From Geodermatophilus sabuli (GTDB lineage Bacteria > Actinomycetota > Actinomycetes > Mycobacteriales > Geodermatophilaceae), in NCBI RefSeq assembly GCF_010686765.1, contig NZ_JAAGWF010000008.1, positions 1-64,000 on the forward strand: DNA of 64,000 nt, written 5' to 3'. Every line of letters starts with the position of its first letter. Within the stretch, counting starts at the first letter, position 1. Positions 48,935 to 59,186 of this stretch are shown one piece after another. Made by a program: the position numbers and the translations under genes. The notes below the pieces were generated by a model that had not been told where the DNA came from, ran no database searches, and saw nothing but the letters and a program-made list of their open reading frames with translations.

Positions 48935-49806
48935 GCTCACTCGACGAGCACGTCCAGCCGACCGGGGCGGTCGCCGGGTACCGGCCTGAGCGGACGCTGC
49001 GGCTGTCGGTCGAGCTGCGCCGCCAGTTCAAGCGCCGGCGCACGCTCGGGGTGTTCACGCTGATGGTGGCCCTGCCGCTCATCCTCATCGGGGCGCTGCA
49101 GCTCGGGGGGAGCGAGGAGGCCGCGGAGAACGACCGGCTCAACCTGGTCGACGTCGCCACCTCCAGCGGGCTGAACTTCACGCTGTTCGTGCTGTTCGCG
49201 ACCACCGGCTTCTTCCTCGTCGTGGTCTACGCGCTCTTCTTCGGGGACACGGTCGCCGCCGAGGCGCAGTGGGGATCGCTGCGCTACACGCTGGCCACGC
49301 CCGTACCGCGCATGCGGCTGCTCCGCCAGAAGTGGCTCGCGGCGCTCGTCCTGTCGGTCGGCGCGCTGGTCGTCCTCGTGCTCACCGCGATCGTGGCGGG
49401 CGGCATCGCCTTCGGTTTCGACGCGATCCAGACGCCGATCGGGGTGACGCTCCCGCAGGGCGAGGGGCTGGTGCGACTGACCGGGATGGTCGGCTACCTC
49501 GCCGTCCACCTGCTGGTCGTCGGCTCGCTGGCGTTCTGGCTGTCCACGGTCACCGACGCGCCCCTGGCCGCGGTCGGCGGCGCGGTGTTCACCATGTTCG
49601 TCTTCGCGATCCTCGACCAGGTCGAGCAGCTCGGCGCGATCCGGGACTGGTTCCCGACCGCGGAGGAGTTCGCGTGGACCGACCTCCTGCAGACGCCGGT
49701 CGACTCCGACGACCTGTTCCGCGGTGTCGTCCAGTCGCTGGTCTACATCGCCGTGTTCACCGCCCTGGGCTTCCGCCACTTCGCCCGCCGCGACGTCACG
49801 AGCTGA
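48931..49806 (+). CDS. ABC-2 type transporter permease
   Basis: A 291-residue membrane subunit with six predicted helices, pairing with the ATPase domain fused to the hydrolase just upstream. ATG overlaps the upstream TGA; GGGGGAGGAG precedes it. The cytoplasmic opening (ELRRQFKRRRTLGVF) and the loop EAQWGSLRYTLATPVPRMRLLRQKW fit ABC-2 exporters. Substrate unknown; export of a peptide or lipid linked to the surface hydrolase is a guess. Its 3' end overlaps the convergent DUF1579 gene by 11 bases. Confidence 0.93.
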   Translation: MSSLDEHVQPTGAVAGYRPERTLRLSVELRRQFKRRRTLGVFTLMVALPLILIGALQLGGSEEAAENDRLNLVDVATSSGLNFTLFVLFATTGFFLVVVYALFFGDTVAAEAQWGSLRYTLATPVPRMRLLRQKWLAALVLSVGALVVLVLTAIVAGGIAFGFDAIQTPIGVTLPQGEGLVRLTGMVGYLAVHLLVVGSLAFWLSTVTDAPLAAVGGAVFTMFVFAILDQVEQLGAIRDWFPTAEEFAWTDLLQTPVDSDDLFRGVVQSLVYIAVFTALGFRHFARRDVTS

Positions 49807-50308
49807 GGGACGGGTCCCCGGCGTCCGGGACCCGCTCGAAGCGCATGTCCATCCACGTCACCCACCGGCCCGGCGACAGCTCCCGCTCCCAGCGCGTGGT
49901 CATCAGCCCGTCGCCCGCCCGGACGTCGAACCACGAGCGCACGCCCTCGCCCCGCAGGAGGAGGAGCCCGTCCTCCTGCGGGACCAGGCTCATGACGCCG
50001 GGGGAGTCCGAGGCGTCGAAGGCGTGCATCTGCCACCCACCGGTCGCGGCGTCCCGCCCGCCGATCACCTCGTGCACCACCACGTGCTCGTCGCCGACGA
50101 CCACGTCCACCTCGTGGGCGATCCACGCCCCGCCCGGCAGCCAGCGGTAGGTGTCGCTGCCTGCGAGCCGGCCGGTGACCGCGCCCGTCCCGTCGTGGAC
50201 CGTGCCGGAGCTGCGCCAGCGGCCGATGACGGGGGCGAGCGGCGCCAGGTGGTCCGACGGGTGGGGCGAGGCCATGGCGGGGAGACCCCGCCGGGCGGCG
50301 GAAGTCAT
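49796..50308 (-). CDS. DUF1579 family protein
   Basis: A 170-residue (or 159 from the ATG at 50275) lipocalin-like beta-barrel protein: APVIGRWRSSGTVHDGTG, TYRWLPGGAWIAHEVDV, then alternating strands. DUF1579 proteins are widespread with no known reaction and probably bind a small ligand. It lies 13 bases after the HAD gene on the same strand and is the last gene of that minus-strand group. Confidence 0.85.
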   Translation of the reverse strand: MTSAARRGLPAMASPHPSDHLAPLAPVIGRWRSSGTVHDGTGAVTGRLAGSDTYRWLPGGAWIAHEVDVVVGDEHVVVHEVIGGRDAATGGWQMHAFDASDSPGVMSLVPQEDGLLLLRGEGVRSWFDVRAGDGLMTTRWERELSPGRWVTWMDMRFERVPDAGDPSLSS

Positions 50309-50321
50309 CGGCCGTGTCCGG

Positions 50322-51143
50322 TCACAGGCTGGCGAGGACCGCCTCGGCCCAACCCTCGCCCATCGCCCGCCGGGTCACCGCGGCGTTCGGGATGGCGGCC
50401 AGCAGGTCCCCCATCCCGTCGACGGTGGCCCCGTTCGCGGTGATCCACAGCCGGTCGACCGCCGGCGCCATGTCCAGGTCGCTGACGCTGTCGCCGACCG
50501 CCACCGCGTCGGCGGGGGTCAACCCGCGCCGCTCGAGGTCCCAGGCGATCGCCGTGCCCTTCGAGATGCCGCGCGGCATGAGGTGGTAGACCCGCGGCGG
50601 CAGCGGGTCGTCGTCCAGCGTCATGCGGGACGACGGCGGGAGGGCGCCGTTGTCGTTGAGCGTCAGCCAGTCCAGGCCCCGCGCGGCCAGCTCCGCGTCG
50701 ACGGCGAGCGGGTCGACCCGGCCCCGGAGCAGCGCGTCGGTGACGTGCGTGACGTGCCAGGGGTCATGCCACTCGAGCCGGCCCGGGTGCTCGGCGATCA
50801 GCTGCTCGACCACTCCCAGCTCGGTCATGACGTCCATCGGCGTCCGGCCGGCGTACTCGGCCGGGAGGGCGCCGGCGAGCCGGTGGGTCTGCCGCCCGCC
50901 GGCCCAGCTGACCACCGCGCCGAGCTCGGCGATCGCGCCGTCGGCGGCGAAGATGCGGCCGGCCTCGACCACCTGCTCGAAGGTCCGACCGCTCACCAGG
51001 ACGAGTGCGACACCGGCGCGGTGCAGCTCGAGCAGCGCGGTCGCCGGGTCCGCGGTGAGCGCGCGGCCCGCCGTGTGCCAGAAGGAGCCCCGCGGCCCGA
51101 CCATCGTGCCGTCGAGGTCGGTGTAGACGATGCGCGCAGCCAC
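50322..51143 (-). CDS. HAD-superfamily hydrolase (Cof/MPGP-like)
   Basis: A 273-residue phosphatase of HAD class IIB. Motif I DLDGTMVG supplies the nucleophile Asp, motif II is LVSGRT, the lysine lies in GISKGTAIAW, and motif IV is VGDSVSDLDMAP. A cap domain lies between motifs II and III. Sugar phosphates are the commonest substrates of this class, but this one is unassigned. GTG start with AGGA about 9 bases upstream. Confidence 0.92.
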   Translation of the reverse strand: MAARIVYTDLDGTMVGPRGSFWHTAGRALTADPATALLELHRAGVALVLVSGRTFEQVVEAGRIFAADGAIAELGAVVSWAGGRQTHRLAGALPAEYAGRTPMDVMTELGVVEQLIAEHPGRLEWHDPWHVTHVTDALLRGRVDPLAVDAELAARGLDWLTLNDNGALPPSSRMTLDDDPLPPRVYHLMPRGISKGTAIAWDLERRGLTPADAVAVGDSVSDLDMAPAVDRLWITANGATVDGMGDLLAAIPNAAVTRRAMGEGWAEAVLASL

Positions 51144-51205
51144 CCGCCCATCCTGGCGCCCCGGTCGCATCGGCGTCCGGCGGCACCGGCCGCCCCCTGC
51201 CGGCA

Positions 51206-52153
51206 TCAGTCGGCGGCGGCGCGGCAGGTCTCGACGGCGAAGGCCTCCAGCCGCTGACGGACGGCGTCGTCCGGGGTCAGCACGAACGGCCGCGGATCCC
51301 CGGCCCCGACGGCCAGCACGAGCCCGATCAGGCCGGTGCGGTAGCTCTCGCCCAGGGCGTGCACGTCGCACCGCGCCGGCACCAGACGCAGGTCCAGGTC
51401 CACCGCCGCCGCGCTCCCCAGCGTGGGCAGCGGGCCCAGGGCGGTGATGGCGTAGACGGTGTTCGACCCGATCCCCACCACCCTGACGTCGTCGTCCCCG
51501 CCGGTCCTGCGCAGGCGGACGACCACGTCGAGGGCGGGGCCCTCCGCGGTGGTCACGGGCCGGACGCCGGCCACCTCCACGGCCGCCTGGCGGCGCAGTT
51601 CCTGTTCGGCGCAGTCGCTCTCGTGCAGCCGCCGGACCAGGCCGTCGTCGGCCAGCGGGACGGTGACCTCCCGCCGCGTCCCGGCGGCGTCCCGCAGCCG
51701 GACGACGGCCCGAGGCGCGGCGGGGGTCACGTCGCAGTCGCCCGGCCCGGCGACCACCGGCAGCTCCAGCGGCGCGCCGGGACGGAGCTCGGCGTCCCGC
51801 ACCGCCGCAGGAGAGGTGGGCACCCCGGGCGCGAGCACCTCGACCGCTTCCACGACCAGCCCGGCGTTGCCGGCGGTCAGCCGCACCTGGAGGCGCCGGG
51901 CCGGCACGTCGCGGCGGTACTGGCGGAGCACGCCGTCGATCCCAGCCTGCGGATCCGCCGCGACGGCGGCCAGGCCGGGGGCGGGCGAGCCGGTACCCGT
52001 GCCCCCTGCCGGGGAGCCGGTGGGTGCCGAGCGGTCTGCGACGGTCTCCGCCGACCCGGGCGGGCCGGCCGAGCACGCCGCCGCGCCGATCGCGAGGGCG
52101 GCCACCAGGGCGAGTCGGCGACGGGCCGGGGCGGCGCCGGACGTCGCGGGCAC
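51206..52153 (-). CDS. Secreted lipoprotein of unknown function
   Basis: A 315-residue lipoprotein. The signal peptide has RRRLALVAALAIGAAAC with lipidated Cys27. A Gly/Thr/Pro linker and a two-part beta-rich domain follow, with cysteines in GDCDVTP, SDCAEQ, ARCDVH and ETCRAA that could form two disulfides. I do not recognise the family. GTG start with GAGGAG 8 bases upstream. Divergent from the riboswitch-thrC unit, with 128 bases to the riboswitch. Confidence 0.85.
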   Translation of the reverse strand: MPATSGAAPARRRLALVAALAIGAAACSAGPPGSAETVADRSAPTGSPAGGTGTGSPAPGLAAVAADPQAGIDGVLRQYRRDVPARRLQVRLTAGNAGLVVEAVEVLAPGVPTSPAAVRDAELRPGAPLELPVVAGPGDCDVTPAAPRAVVRLRDAAGTRREVTVPLADDGLVRRLHESDCAEQELRRQAAVEVAGVRPVTTAEGPALDVVVRLRRTGGDDDVRVVGIGSNTVYAITALGPLPTLGSAAAVDLDLRLVPARCDVHALGESYRTGLIGLVLAVGAGDPRPFVLTPDDAVRQRLEAFAVETCRAAAD

Positions 52154-52281
52154 GGCCAGCTCCTCGTCCGGCGGGTCGGGACGACGGGATCGTCGTCGGC
52201 CGCTCCGGGCCGGTCAAGGGCCGCCCCGCCAGGTCGGCCCCGTGCGGTGCGCGTCACCTGGGTACAGTCGGTGGCGTTCCA

Positions 52282-52406
52282 CTCATCCAGAGGGGCAGAG
52301 GGACACGGCCCGACGAAGCCCCGGCAACCGCCGCCTGCGCATCCGCGCAGCGAGAGGTGCCAATTCCGTCCCGCGCGGCTCGACGGCCCGGTGCGGGGAA
52401 GATGAG
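52282..52406 (+). promoter_or_regulatory. SAM-I (S-box) riboswitch upstream of threonine synthase
   Basis: The core is a close match to the S-box: GAGGGA, then GGCCCGACGAAGCC, CGGCAACC, a P3 hairpin (GCGCATCCGCGC), GGTGCCAATTCC and a P4 arm. P1 is CTCATC (52282-52287) paired with GATGAG (52401-52406). The 3' P1 strand runs into the ribosome site AGGAGG (52405-52410) of the gene. SAM binding would favour P1 and hide part of that site, so control is probably translational and switches the gene off. TACAGT at 52263-52268 may be the -10 element. Confidence 0.92.
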
Positions 52407-52420
52407 GAGGTAGTCGTCGC

Positions 52421-53722
52421 ATGACCATGACCGCACCCGGCTCCGTCCAGGCCGACTCCAGCGCGGGCGGCCCGGTGCCCCCGTGCCCGGCCCGTGGGCT
52501 GGTCTGCCGCAACTGCGGCGCCACCTTCGGTCTCGTCGCCGAGCACGCCTGCGCCGAGTGCTTCGGCCCGCTCGAGGTGGACTACGACCCCGAGGCCATG
52601 CGGGCGGTCACCCGCGAGCAGATCGAGGCCGGCCCGCAGAACATCTGGCGCTACGTCGCGCTCCTTCCGGTGGGCCAGGACCCGGCCGACCGGGTGAGCC
52701 TCGACCCCGGCCTCACGCCGCTCGTGCGCGCCGACCGGCTGGCCGCGGAGCTCGGGCTGACCGGCGGCCTGTGGGTGAAGGACGACTCGGCCAACCCGAC
52801 CCACTCCTTCAAGGACCGCGTGGTCAGCCTGGCCGCCACCGCCGCCAAGCGTCTGGGCTACACCAAGATCGCCGCGGCCTCCACCGGCAACCTGGCCAAC
52901 TCGGTCGCCGCGCACGCCGCGCGCGTGGGCATCCCGTCGTTCGTCTTCATCCCGAGCGACCTCGAGCCGGGCAAGGTCGTGCAGTCGGCGGTCTACGGCC
53001 AGACGCTGGTCGCCGTCGACGGCTCCTACGACGACGTCAACCGGCTGACCAGCGAGCTCGCCGAGACCGACGAGTTCGAGGACACCGCGTTCGTCAACCA
53101 GAACGTGCGCCCGTACTACGCCGAGGGCTCGAAGACGATGGGCTACGAGATCGCCGAGCAGCTCGGCTGGCGCATCCCGGCCCAGGTCGTCATCCCCATG
53201 GCGTCGGGGTCGCTGCTGACCAAGGTGGACAAGGCGTTCCGCGAGCTGACGGCCGCGGGCATCGTCGAGGCGACCGAGTGGACCGTCTTCGGCGCCCAGT
53301 CCGCCGGTTGCGACCCGATCGCCACGGCCTTCGACAACGGCTGGGACGTCGTCAAGCCGGTGAAGCCCACCGGGATCGCGAAGTCCCTGAACATCGGCAA
53401 CCCCGCCGACGGCCCCTACGCGCTGGACGCCATCCGGCGCACCGGCGGCGCGGTCGGCCGGGTCGGCGACGAGCAGATCGTGCAGGGCATCCGCGACCTG
53501 GCCCGCACGACCGGTGTCTTCGCCGAGACCGCCGGCGGGGTCACCGTCGCGGTGCTCCGCCAGCTGGTCGAGGACGGCCGCCTGGACCCGACGAAGGAGA
53601 CCGTCGTCCTCAACACCGGCGAGGGGCTGAAGACCCTCGACCCGCTCGAGCCGGTCGTGGGCCCGACGCACCGGGTGGAACCGTCGCTCAAGTCGGTGCG
53701 CGCGTCGGGCCTCATCGCCTAG
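52421..53722 (+). CDS. thrC: Threonine synthase
   Basis: PLP enzyme converting O-phosphohomoserine to threonine (433 residues). It is the long form, with an N-terminal zinc ribbon (CRNC at 29-32, CAEC at 44-47). The PLP-binding Lys131 lies in NPTHSFKDR; ASTGNLANSVAAHAA is the phosphate-binding loop region. It is preceded by a SAM-I riboswitch, which is surprising for a threonine enzyme. A side role in homocysteine formation from O-phosphohomoserine is conceivable but not supported by residues I can see. It ends in TAG. Gene order thrC-csp-groEL also occurs in Streptomyces. Confidence 0.93.
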   Translation: MTMTAPGSVQADSSAGGPVPPCPARGLVCRNCGATFGLVAEHACAECFGPLEVDYDPEAMRAVTREQIEAGPQNIWRYVALLPVGQDPADRVSLDPGLTPLVRADRLAAELGLTGGLWVKDDSANPTHSFKDRVVSLAATAAKRLGYTKIAAASTGNLANSVAAHAARVGIPSFVFIPSDLEPGKVVQSAVYGQTLVAVDGSYDDVNRLTSELAETDEFEDTAFVNQNVRPYYAEGSKTMGYEIAEQLGWRIPAQVVIPMASGSLLTKVDKAFRELTAAGIVEATEWTVFGAQSAGCDPIATAFDNGWDVVKPVKPTGIAKSLNIGNPADGPYALDAIRRTGGAVGRVGDEQIVQGIRDLARTTGVFAETAGGVTVAVLRQLVEDGRLDPTKETVVLNTGEGLKTLDPLEPVVGPTHRVEPSLKSVRASGLIA

Positions 53723-53788
53723 GGGCCGCGTCCTCCCCCGACCGGGTGTCTGACGTGCGTGGATGTGGTGCTGGACACGTTCTGCTGA

Positions 53789-56002
<2,214 letters not shown>

Positions 56003-56361
56003 GCCCTGCCGCTGCCGATCGGTAGCACCCGCACAGCCCGACAGGGGCGGTCCCGCATCGCGGGGCCGCCCCTGTCGGCGTCTCGGGCCTCGGCTCCGGG
56101 CTCTCCCGCGGAAGAGCCCCGGGGCCCTTCCGCGGAGAGTCGCGGTAGCCGAGGGCGGCACACCATCGGTCGGCCATCGCCTGGTGGTCGCGGGCGTCGA
56201 GGCACAGGTCCCCGGAGCGGGCGGCTGCGGTCCCGCGCCGGCCTCAGCACACCGGCCCGGGGCGGACGGGCCGCGTGGCCGTCGTCCCTCGATCGGGGAG
56301 GAGGGGCCTCGATCGGCCGCCCCGCGCGTCTAGGGACGGTCCCGCCGGGTAGGCGCACCGC
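56003..56361. other. 359-base intergenic region after groEL
   Basis: It holds the groEL terminator (56038-56078) and a second imperfect hairpin (56101-56114 with 56127-56139, CGCGGAAG/CTTCCGCG core with one bulged C). The last 200 bases are GC-rich without an open frame I would call a gene. The promoter of the DUF72 gene should lie there but I cannot place it. Confidence 0.7.
56038..56078 (+). terminator. Strong groEL terminator
   Basis: Arms 56038-56050 and 56066-56078 pair perfectly over 13 bp (CCGACAGGGGCGG), with an inner CCCGC-ATC-GCGGG stem making an almost unbroken hairpin. It lies 36 bases after the groEL stop. Confidence 0.9.
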
Positions 56362-57162
56362 GTGGCGGTGCTCATCGGGACGTCGGGCTGGCAGTACCGC
56401 GACTGGCGCGGGCGCTTCTACCCGCAGCGGATGCCCCAGCGCGCGTGGCTGGAGCACTACGCCCAGCACTTCGCCACCGTCGAGAGCAACAACGCCTTCT
56501 ACCGGCTCCCCGAGCTCACGACCTTCCAGGCGTGGCGGACCAGGACGCCGCCGGACTTCCGGTGGGCGGTCAAGGCCAGCCGGTTCCTGACGCACGTCAA
56601 GCGGTTGCGGGACCCCGAGGAGCCTGTGGCCAGGCTGATGTCCCGCGCCGCCGGCCTGGAGGAGCGGCTCGACGTCGTCCTGCTGCAGTTGCCACCCACG
56701 CTGCGGGCCGACGCCGAGCTGCTGCGCGTCTGCCTGGCGCAGTTCCCGGCCGGCACGCGCGTCGCCGTCGAGCCGCGGCACGAGAGCTGGTGGACCGACG
56801 AGGTCCGCGCGCTGCTGGAGCGCTACGGCGCCGCGCTGTGCTGGGCCGACCGCGACGAGCAGCCGATCGCTCCGCTCTGGCGCACCACCGACTGGGGTTA
56901 CCTGCGGCTGCACACCGGCGCCGCGGAGCCGTGGCCGCGCTACCGGCCGGAGACCCTGCAGGTGTGGGCCGACCGGCTGGCGGCGACCTGGGAGCCGTCC
57001 TCGGACGTCGTCGTCTACTTCAACAACGACCCCGGCGGAGCCGCGGTGATCGACGCGGTCGTCTTCGCCGAGGCGGTGCGCCGCACCGGGCGCGCGCACA
57101 CCCGCGTGCCGACCGCCGAGCAGGCCAGCGGGCTCGCCTGGGACGCGGCCCCGGCGCACTGA
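56362..57162 (+). CDS. DUF72 (YecE-like) TIM-barrel protein
   Basis: A 266-residue protein of the YecE family: LIGTSGWQYRDWRGRFYP at the start, TVESNNAFYRLP, FRWAVKASRFLTHVKRL, VAVEPRHESWW and a late VVYFNNDPGGAAV. The fold is a TIM barrel with conserved acidic residues. The reaction is unknown, although a nuclease-like metal site has been suggested. GTG start. Possibly monocistronic. Confidence 0.93.
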   Translation: MAVLIGTSGWQYRDWRGRFYPQRMPQRAWLEHYAQHFATVESNNAFYRLPELTTFQAWRTRTPPDFRWAVKASRFLTHVKRLRDPEEPVARLMSRAAGLEERLDVVLLQLPPTLRADAELLRVCLAQFPAGTRVAVEPRHESWWTDEVRALLERYGAALCWADRDEQPIAPLWRTTDWGYLRLHTGAAEPWPRYRPETLQVWADRLAATWEPSSDVVVYFNNDPGGAAVIDAVVFAEAVRRTGRAHTRVPTAEQASGLAWDAAPAH

Positions 57163-57226
57163 GCGGGGACGTCGACCGGAGGCCGCATCCCTCGGTCGCC
57201 GGCACCTGCACCGACGTCACGGCGAC

Positions 57227-57538
57227 CTACGAGACCAGGAGCCCGCCCGCGTTGCGCTCCACGTCCGCCGGACCGGCTGCGCCGTCGGACCGGTTGACCT
57301 CCGCCCACAGTGCGTCGAGGGAGAGGCCGAGGACGTCGGCGATCGCAGCGATGGTCGGGAAGGCGGGGGTGGCCACCCGGCCGGACTCGATCTTGCGGAG
57401 GGTCTCCGGTGAGACCCCGGCAGCCAGTGCGGTGCCGAGCATCGAGCCCTGCCCCCTGGCACGTCGCAGGAGGGCACCGAGGCGCTGTCCGCGGGCGACC
57501 TCTGCCGGCGTGAGCGGCAACCTGACCATGACACCCAT
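57227..57538 (-). CDS. XRE-family transcriptional regulator
   Basis: A 103-residue protein with a Cro/C1 helix-turn-helix (about 15-77: LGALLRRARGQGSMLGTALA, VSPETLRKIESGRVATPAFPTI). The spacing matches single-domain repressors. Divergent from a methionine aminopeptidase gene with 55 bases between; direct repeats there are a likely operator. ATG 57538 or 57526 (MVRLP) could start it. Probably autoregulates and controls the aminopeptidase. Confidence 0.92.
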   Translation of the reverse strand: MGVMVRLPLTPAEVARGQRLGALLRRARGQGSMLGTALAAGVSPETLRKIESGRVATPAFPTIAAIADVLGLSLDALWAEVNRSDGAAGPADVERNAGGLLVS

Positions 57539-57543
57539 TCTAA

Positions 57544-57570
57544 TACCGGGATACTCTTACCGGGATTCTC
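57544..57570. promoter_or_regulatory. Direct repeats, probable XRE operator
   Basis: TACCGGGATACTC (57544-57556) and TACCGGGATTCTC (57558-57570) differ at one base and start 14 bases apart. They fill the gap between the divergent xre and map genes, where a repressor would cover both promoters. AT-richer than the surroundings, consistent with promoter elements. Confidence 0.6.
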
Positions 57571-57593
57571 ATCGGTGCGCGGAGAGGTGTCGG

Positions 57594-58364
57594 ATGATCG
57601 AGCTCCTGGACCCGACGGAGCTCCCACGAGCCCGGGAGGCGGGTGCGCTGGTCGCCGGCATCCTGCAGACGCTGAAGAGCCGGTGCGCGGTGGGCACGAA
57701 CCTGCTGGACGTCGACCGGTGGACGCGGGACATGATCACCGAGGCCGGCGCGCAGTCCTGCTACGTCGACTACGAGCCGTCCTTCGGGCGCGGGCCGTTC
57801 GGCCACTACATCTGCACGTCGGTCAACGACGCCGTGCTCCACGGGCTGCCCCACGACCGCGCGCTGTCCGACGGCGACCTGCTGACGCTCGACCTCGCCG
57901 TCTCCACGGGTGGCGTCGTCGCGGACTCCGCCATCAGCTTCGTCGTGGGCCGCTCGGCGTCCGCGGAGAGCGTGGCGTTGATCAGTGCGACCGAGCGCGC
58001 ACTGGACGCGGGGATCGCCGCGGCCCGCCCCGGAGCCCGGATCGGGGACCTCTCCCATGCCATCGGGGCGGTCCTCGGCGAGGCGGGGTACCGGGTCAAC
58101 ACCGAGTTCGGCGGTCACGGCGTCGGCTCGACGATGCACCAGGACCCGCACGTCCCGAACTCGGGGCGACCCGGTCGTGGCTACCGACTGCGCCCGGGAC
58201 TCCTGCTGGCTCTGGAGCCGTGGGTCATGGCGGACACCGACGAGCTCGTCACCGATGCCGACGGCTGGACCCTCCGGAGCGCGACGGGCTGCCGGACCGC
58301 ACACAGCGAGCACACGATCGCCATCACCGACGACGGAGCCGAAGTCCTCACCGTGCCGCGGTAG
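57594..58364 (+). CDS. map: Type I methionine aminopeptidase
   Basis: Removes initiator methionine (256 residues, di-metal enzyme). All metal ligands are at family positions: D100, D111, H175, E208, E239; H83 is the conserved substrate-site histidine. No N-terminal SH3/zinc extension. ATG with GGAGAGG 6 bases upstream. It ends in TAG. Association with a dedicated repressor rather than the usual secY-adk-map context suggests an extra, inducible copy. Confidence 0.95.
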   Translation: MIELLDPTELPRAREAGALVAGILQTLKSRCAVGTNLLDVDRWTRDMITEAGAQSCYVDYEPSFGRGPFGHYICTSVNDAVLHGLPHDRALSDGDLLTLDLAVSTGGVVADSAISFVVGRSASAESVALISATERALDAGIAAARPGARIGDLSHAIGAVLGEAGYRVNTEFGGHGVGSTMHQDPHVPNSGRPGRGYRLRPGLLLALEPWVMADTDELVTDADGWTLRSATGCRTAHSEHTIAITDDGAEVLTVPR

Positions 58365-58403
58365 GTGGGAGCCGTGGGTCCGCGGCGGCCCCGGTCAGCG
58401 CGG

Positions 58404-59153
58404 TCAGCCGTCGGCGGAGTCGTCGTCCGGGCGGTCGTCGGCGGAGTGGCTGCCGGACCGGTCATCGGCGGCGTGGTCGTCGCCGCCCCGGCCGGGACCC
58501 GACCGGTCGTCCCCGCCGTGCCGGCCGGACGTGTGGCCGGAGGTGCTGGGCGTCGCCGCGGACGGCGTCGGGGAGGCGACCGGGCCGTCGTCCTCGGGGT
58601 GGTCCCGGCCGCTGGAGTCGTCACGCCCGGCCGAGTCGTCCGGCTCGCCGGTGGTGCCGGCCGGGGAGCCGGTCGGCGTGGCCGGGGTCGTCTCCGAAGC
58701 CGTCTCCGGGGCCGTCGAGAGGCGACCGCCGCGGTGCTGGTGGACGCCCGCGTCGTCCCGGGGGTCGATGATGCCGGTCGGCACGGCCGTCGTCGTGACC
58801 GACGGCGGGGCGATCGTCTCCGGGACGGCGGAGGGGTCGGCACCGGGACCGTCGTCCGGGCCGGCCACGGCGGAGTGCTGGACCGCGACCGGGACGGGGA
58901 GCCGGCCGTCGGTCGAGTCCGGCGCGTCGAAGGGGGTGACGGCCTCGATGGCCACGGCCACGCCGTCCTGGACGCCGCCGGGGAGGACCCCGGCCGCGCC
59001 CGCCCCGGTCACCCCGACGACGGCGGCACCCAGGCCGGCAGCGGCCAGGGTGACGGTGGACGCTGCGGTGACCTTGGCGGCGAGGGCGGCGAGGCCCTGG
59101 AGCAGCAACACGGGAACTCCCGGCGACCGGATGGGTGGTGTCACTCCACTCAT
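58404..59153 (-). CDS. Exported low-complexity protein, function unknown
   Basis: A 249-residue protein: a hydrophobic Ala/Gly-rich segment (about 14-58, with LAAKVTAASTVTLAAAGLGA) followed by a disordered Thr/Pro and then Asp/Ser/Arg-rich tail (RDDSSGRDH, GGDDRSGPGRGGDDH). The hydrophobic part resembles that of the sigma-linked protein at 26505-27521. No enzyme domain. The codon pattern supports translation of this frame. Confidence 0.6.
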   Translation of the reverse strand: MSGVTPPIRSPGVPVLLLQGLAALAAKVTAASTVTLAAAGLGAAVVGVTGAGAAGVLPGGVQDGVAVAIEAVTPFDAPDSTDGRLPVPVAVQHSAVAGPDDGPGADPSAVPETIAPPSVTTTAVPTGIIDPRDDAGVHQHRGGRLSTAPETASETTPATPTGSPAGTTGEPDDSAGRDDSSGRDHPEDDGPVASPTPSAATPSTSGHTSGRHGGDDRSGPGRGGDDHAADDRSGSHSADDRPDDDSADG

Positions 59154-59186
59154 CGGCAGCCCGACGGTGGATGTGCACCGCCCGGG

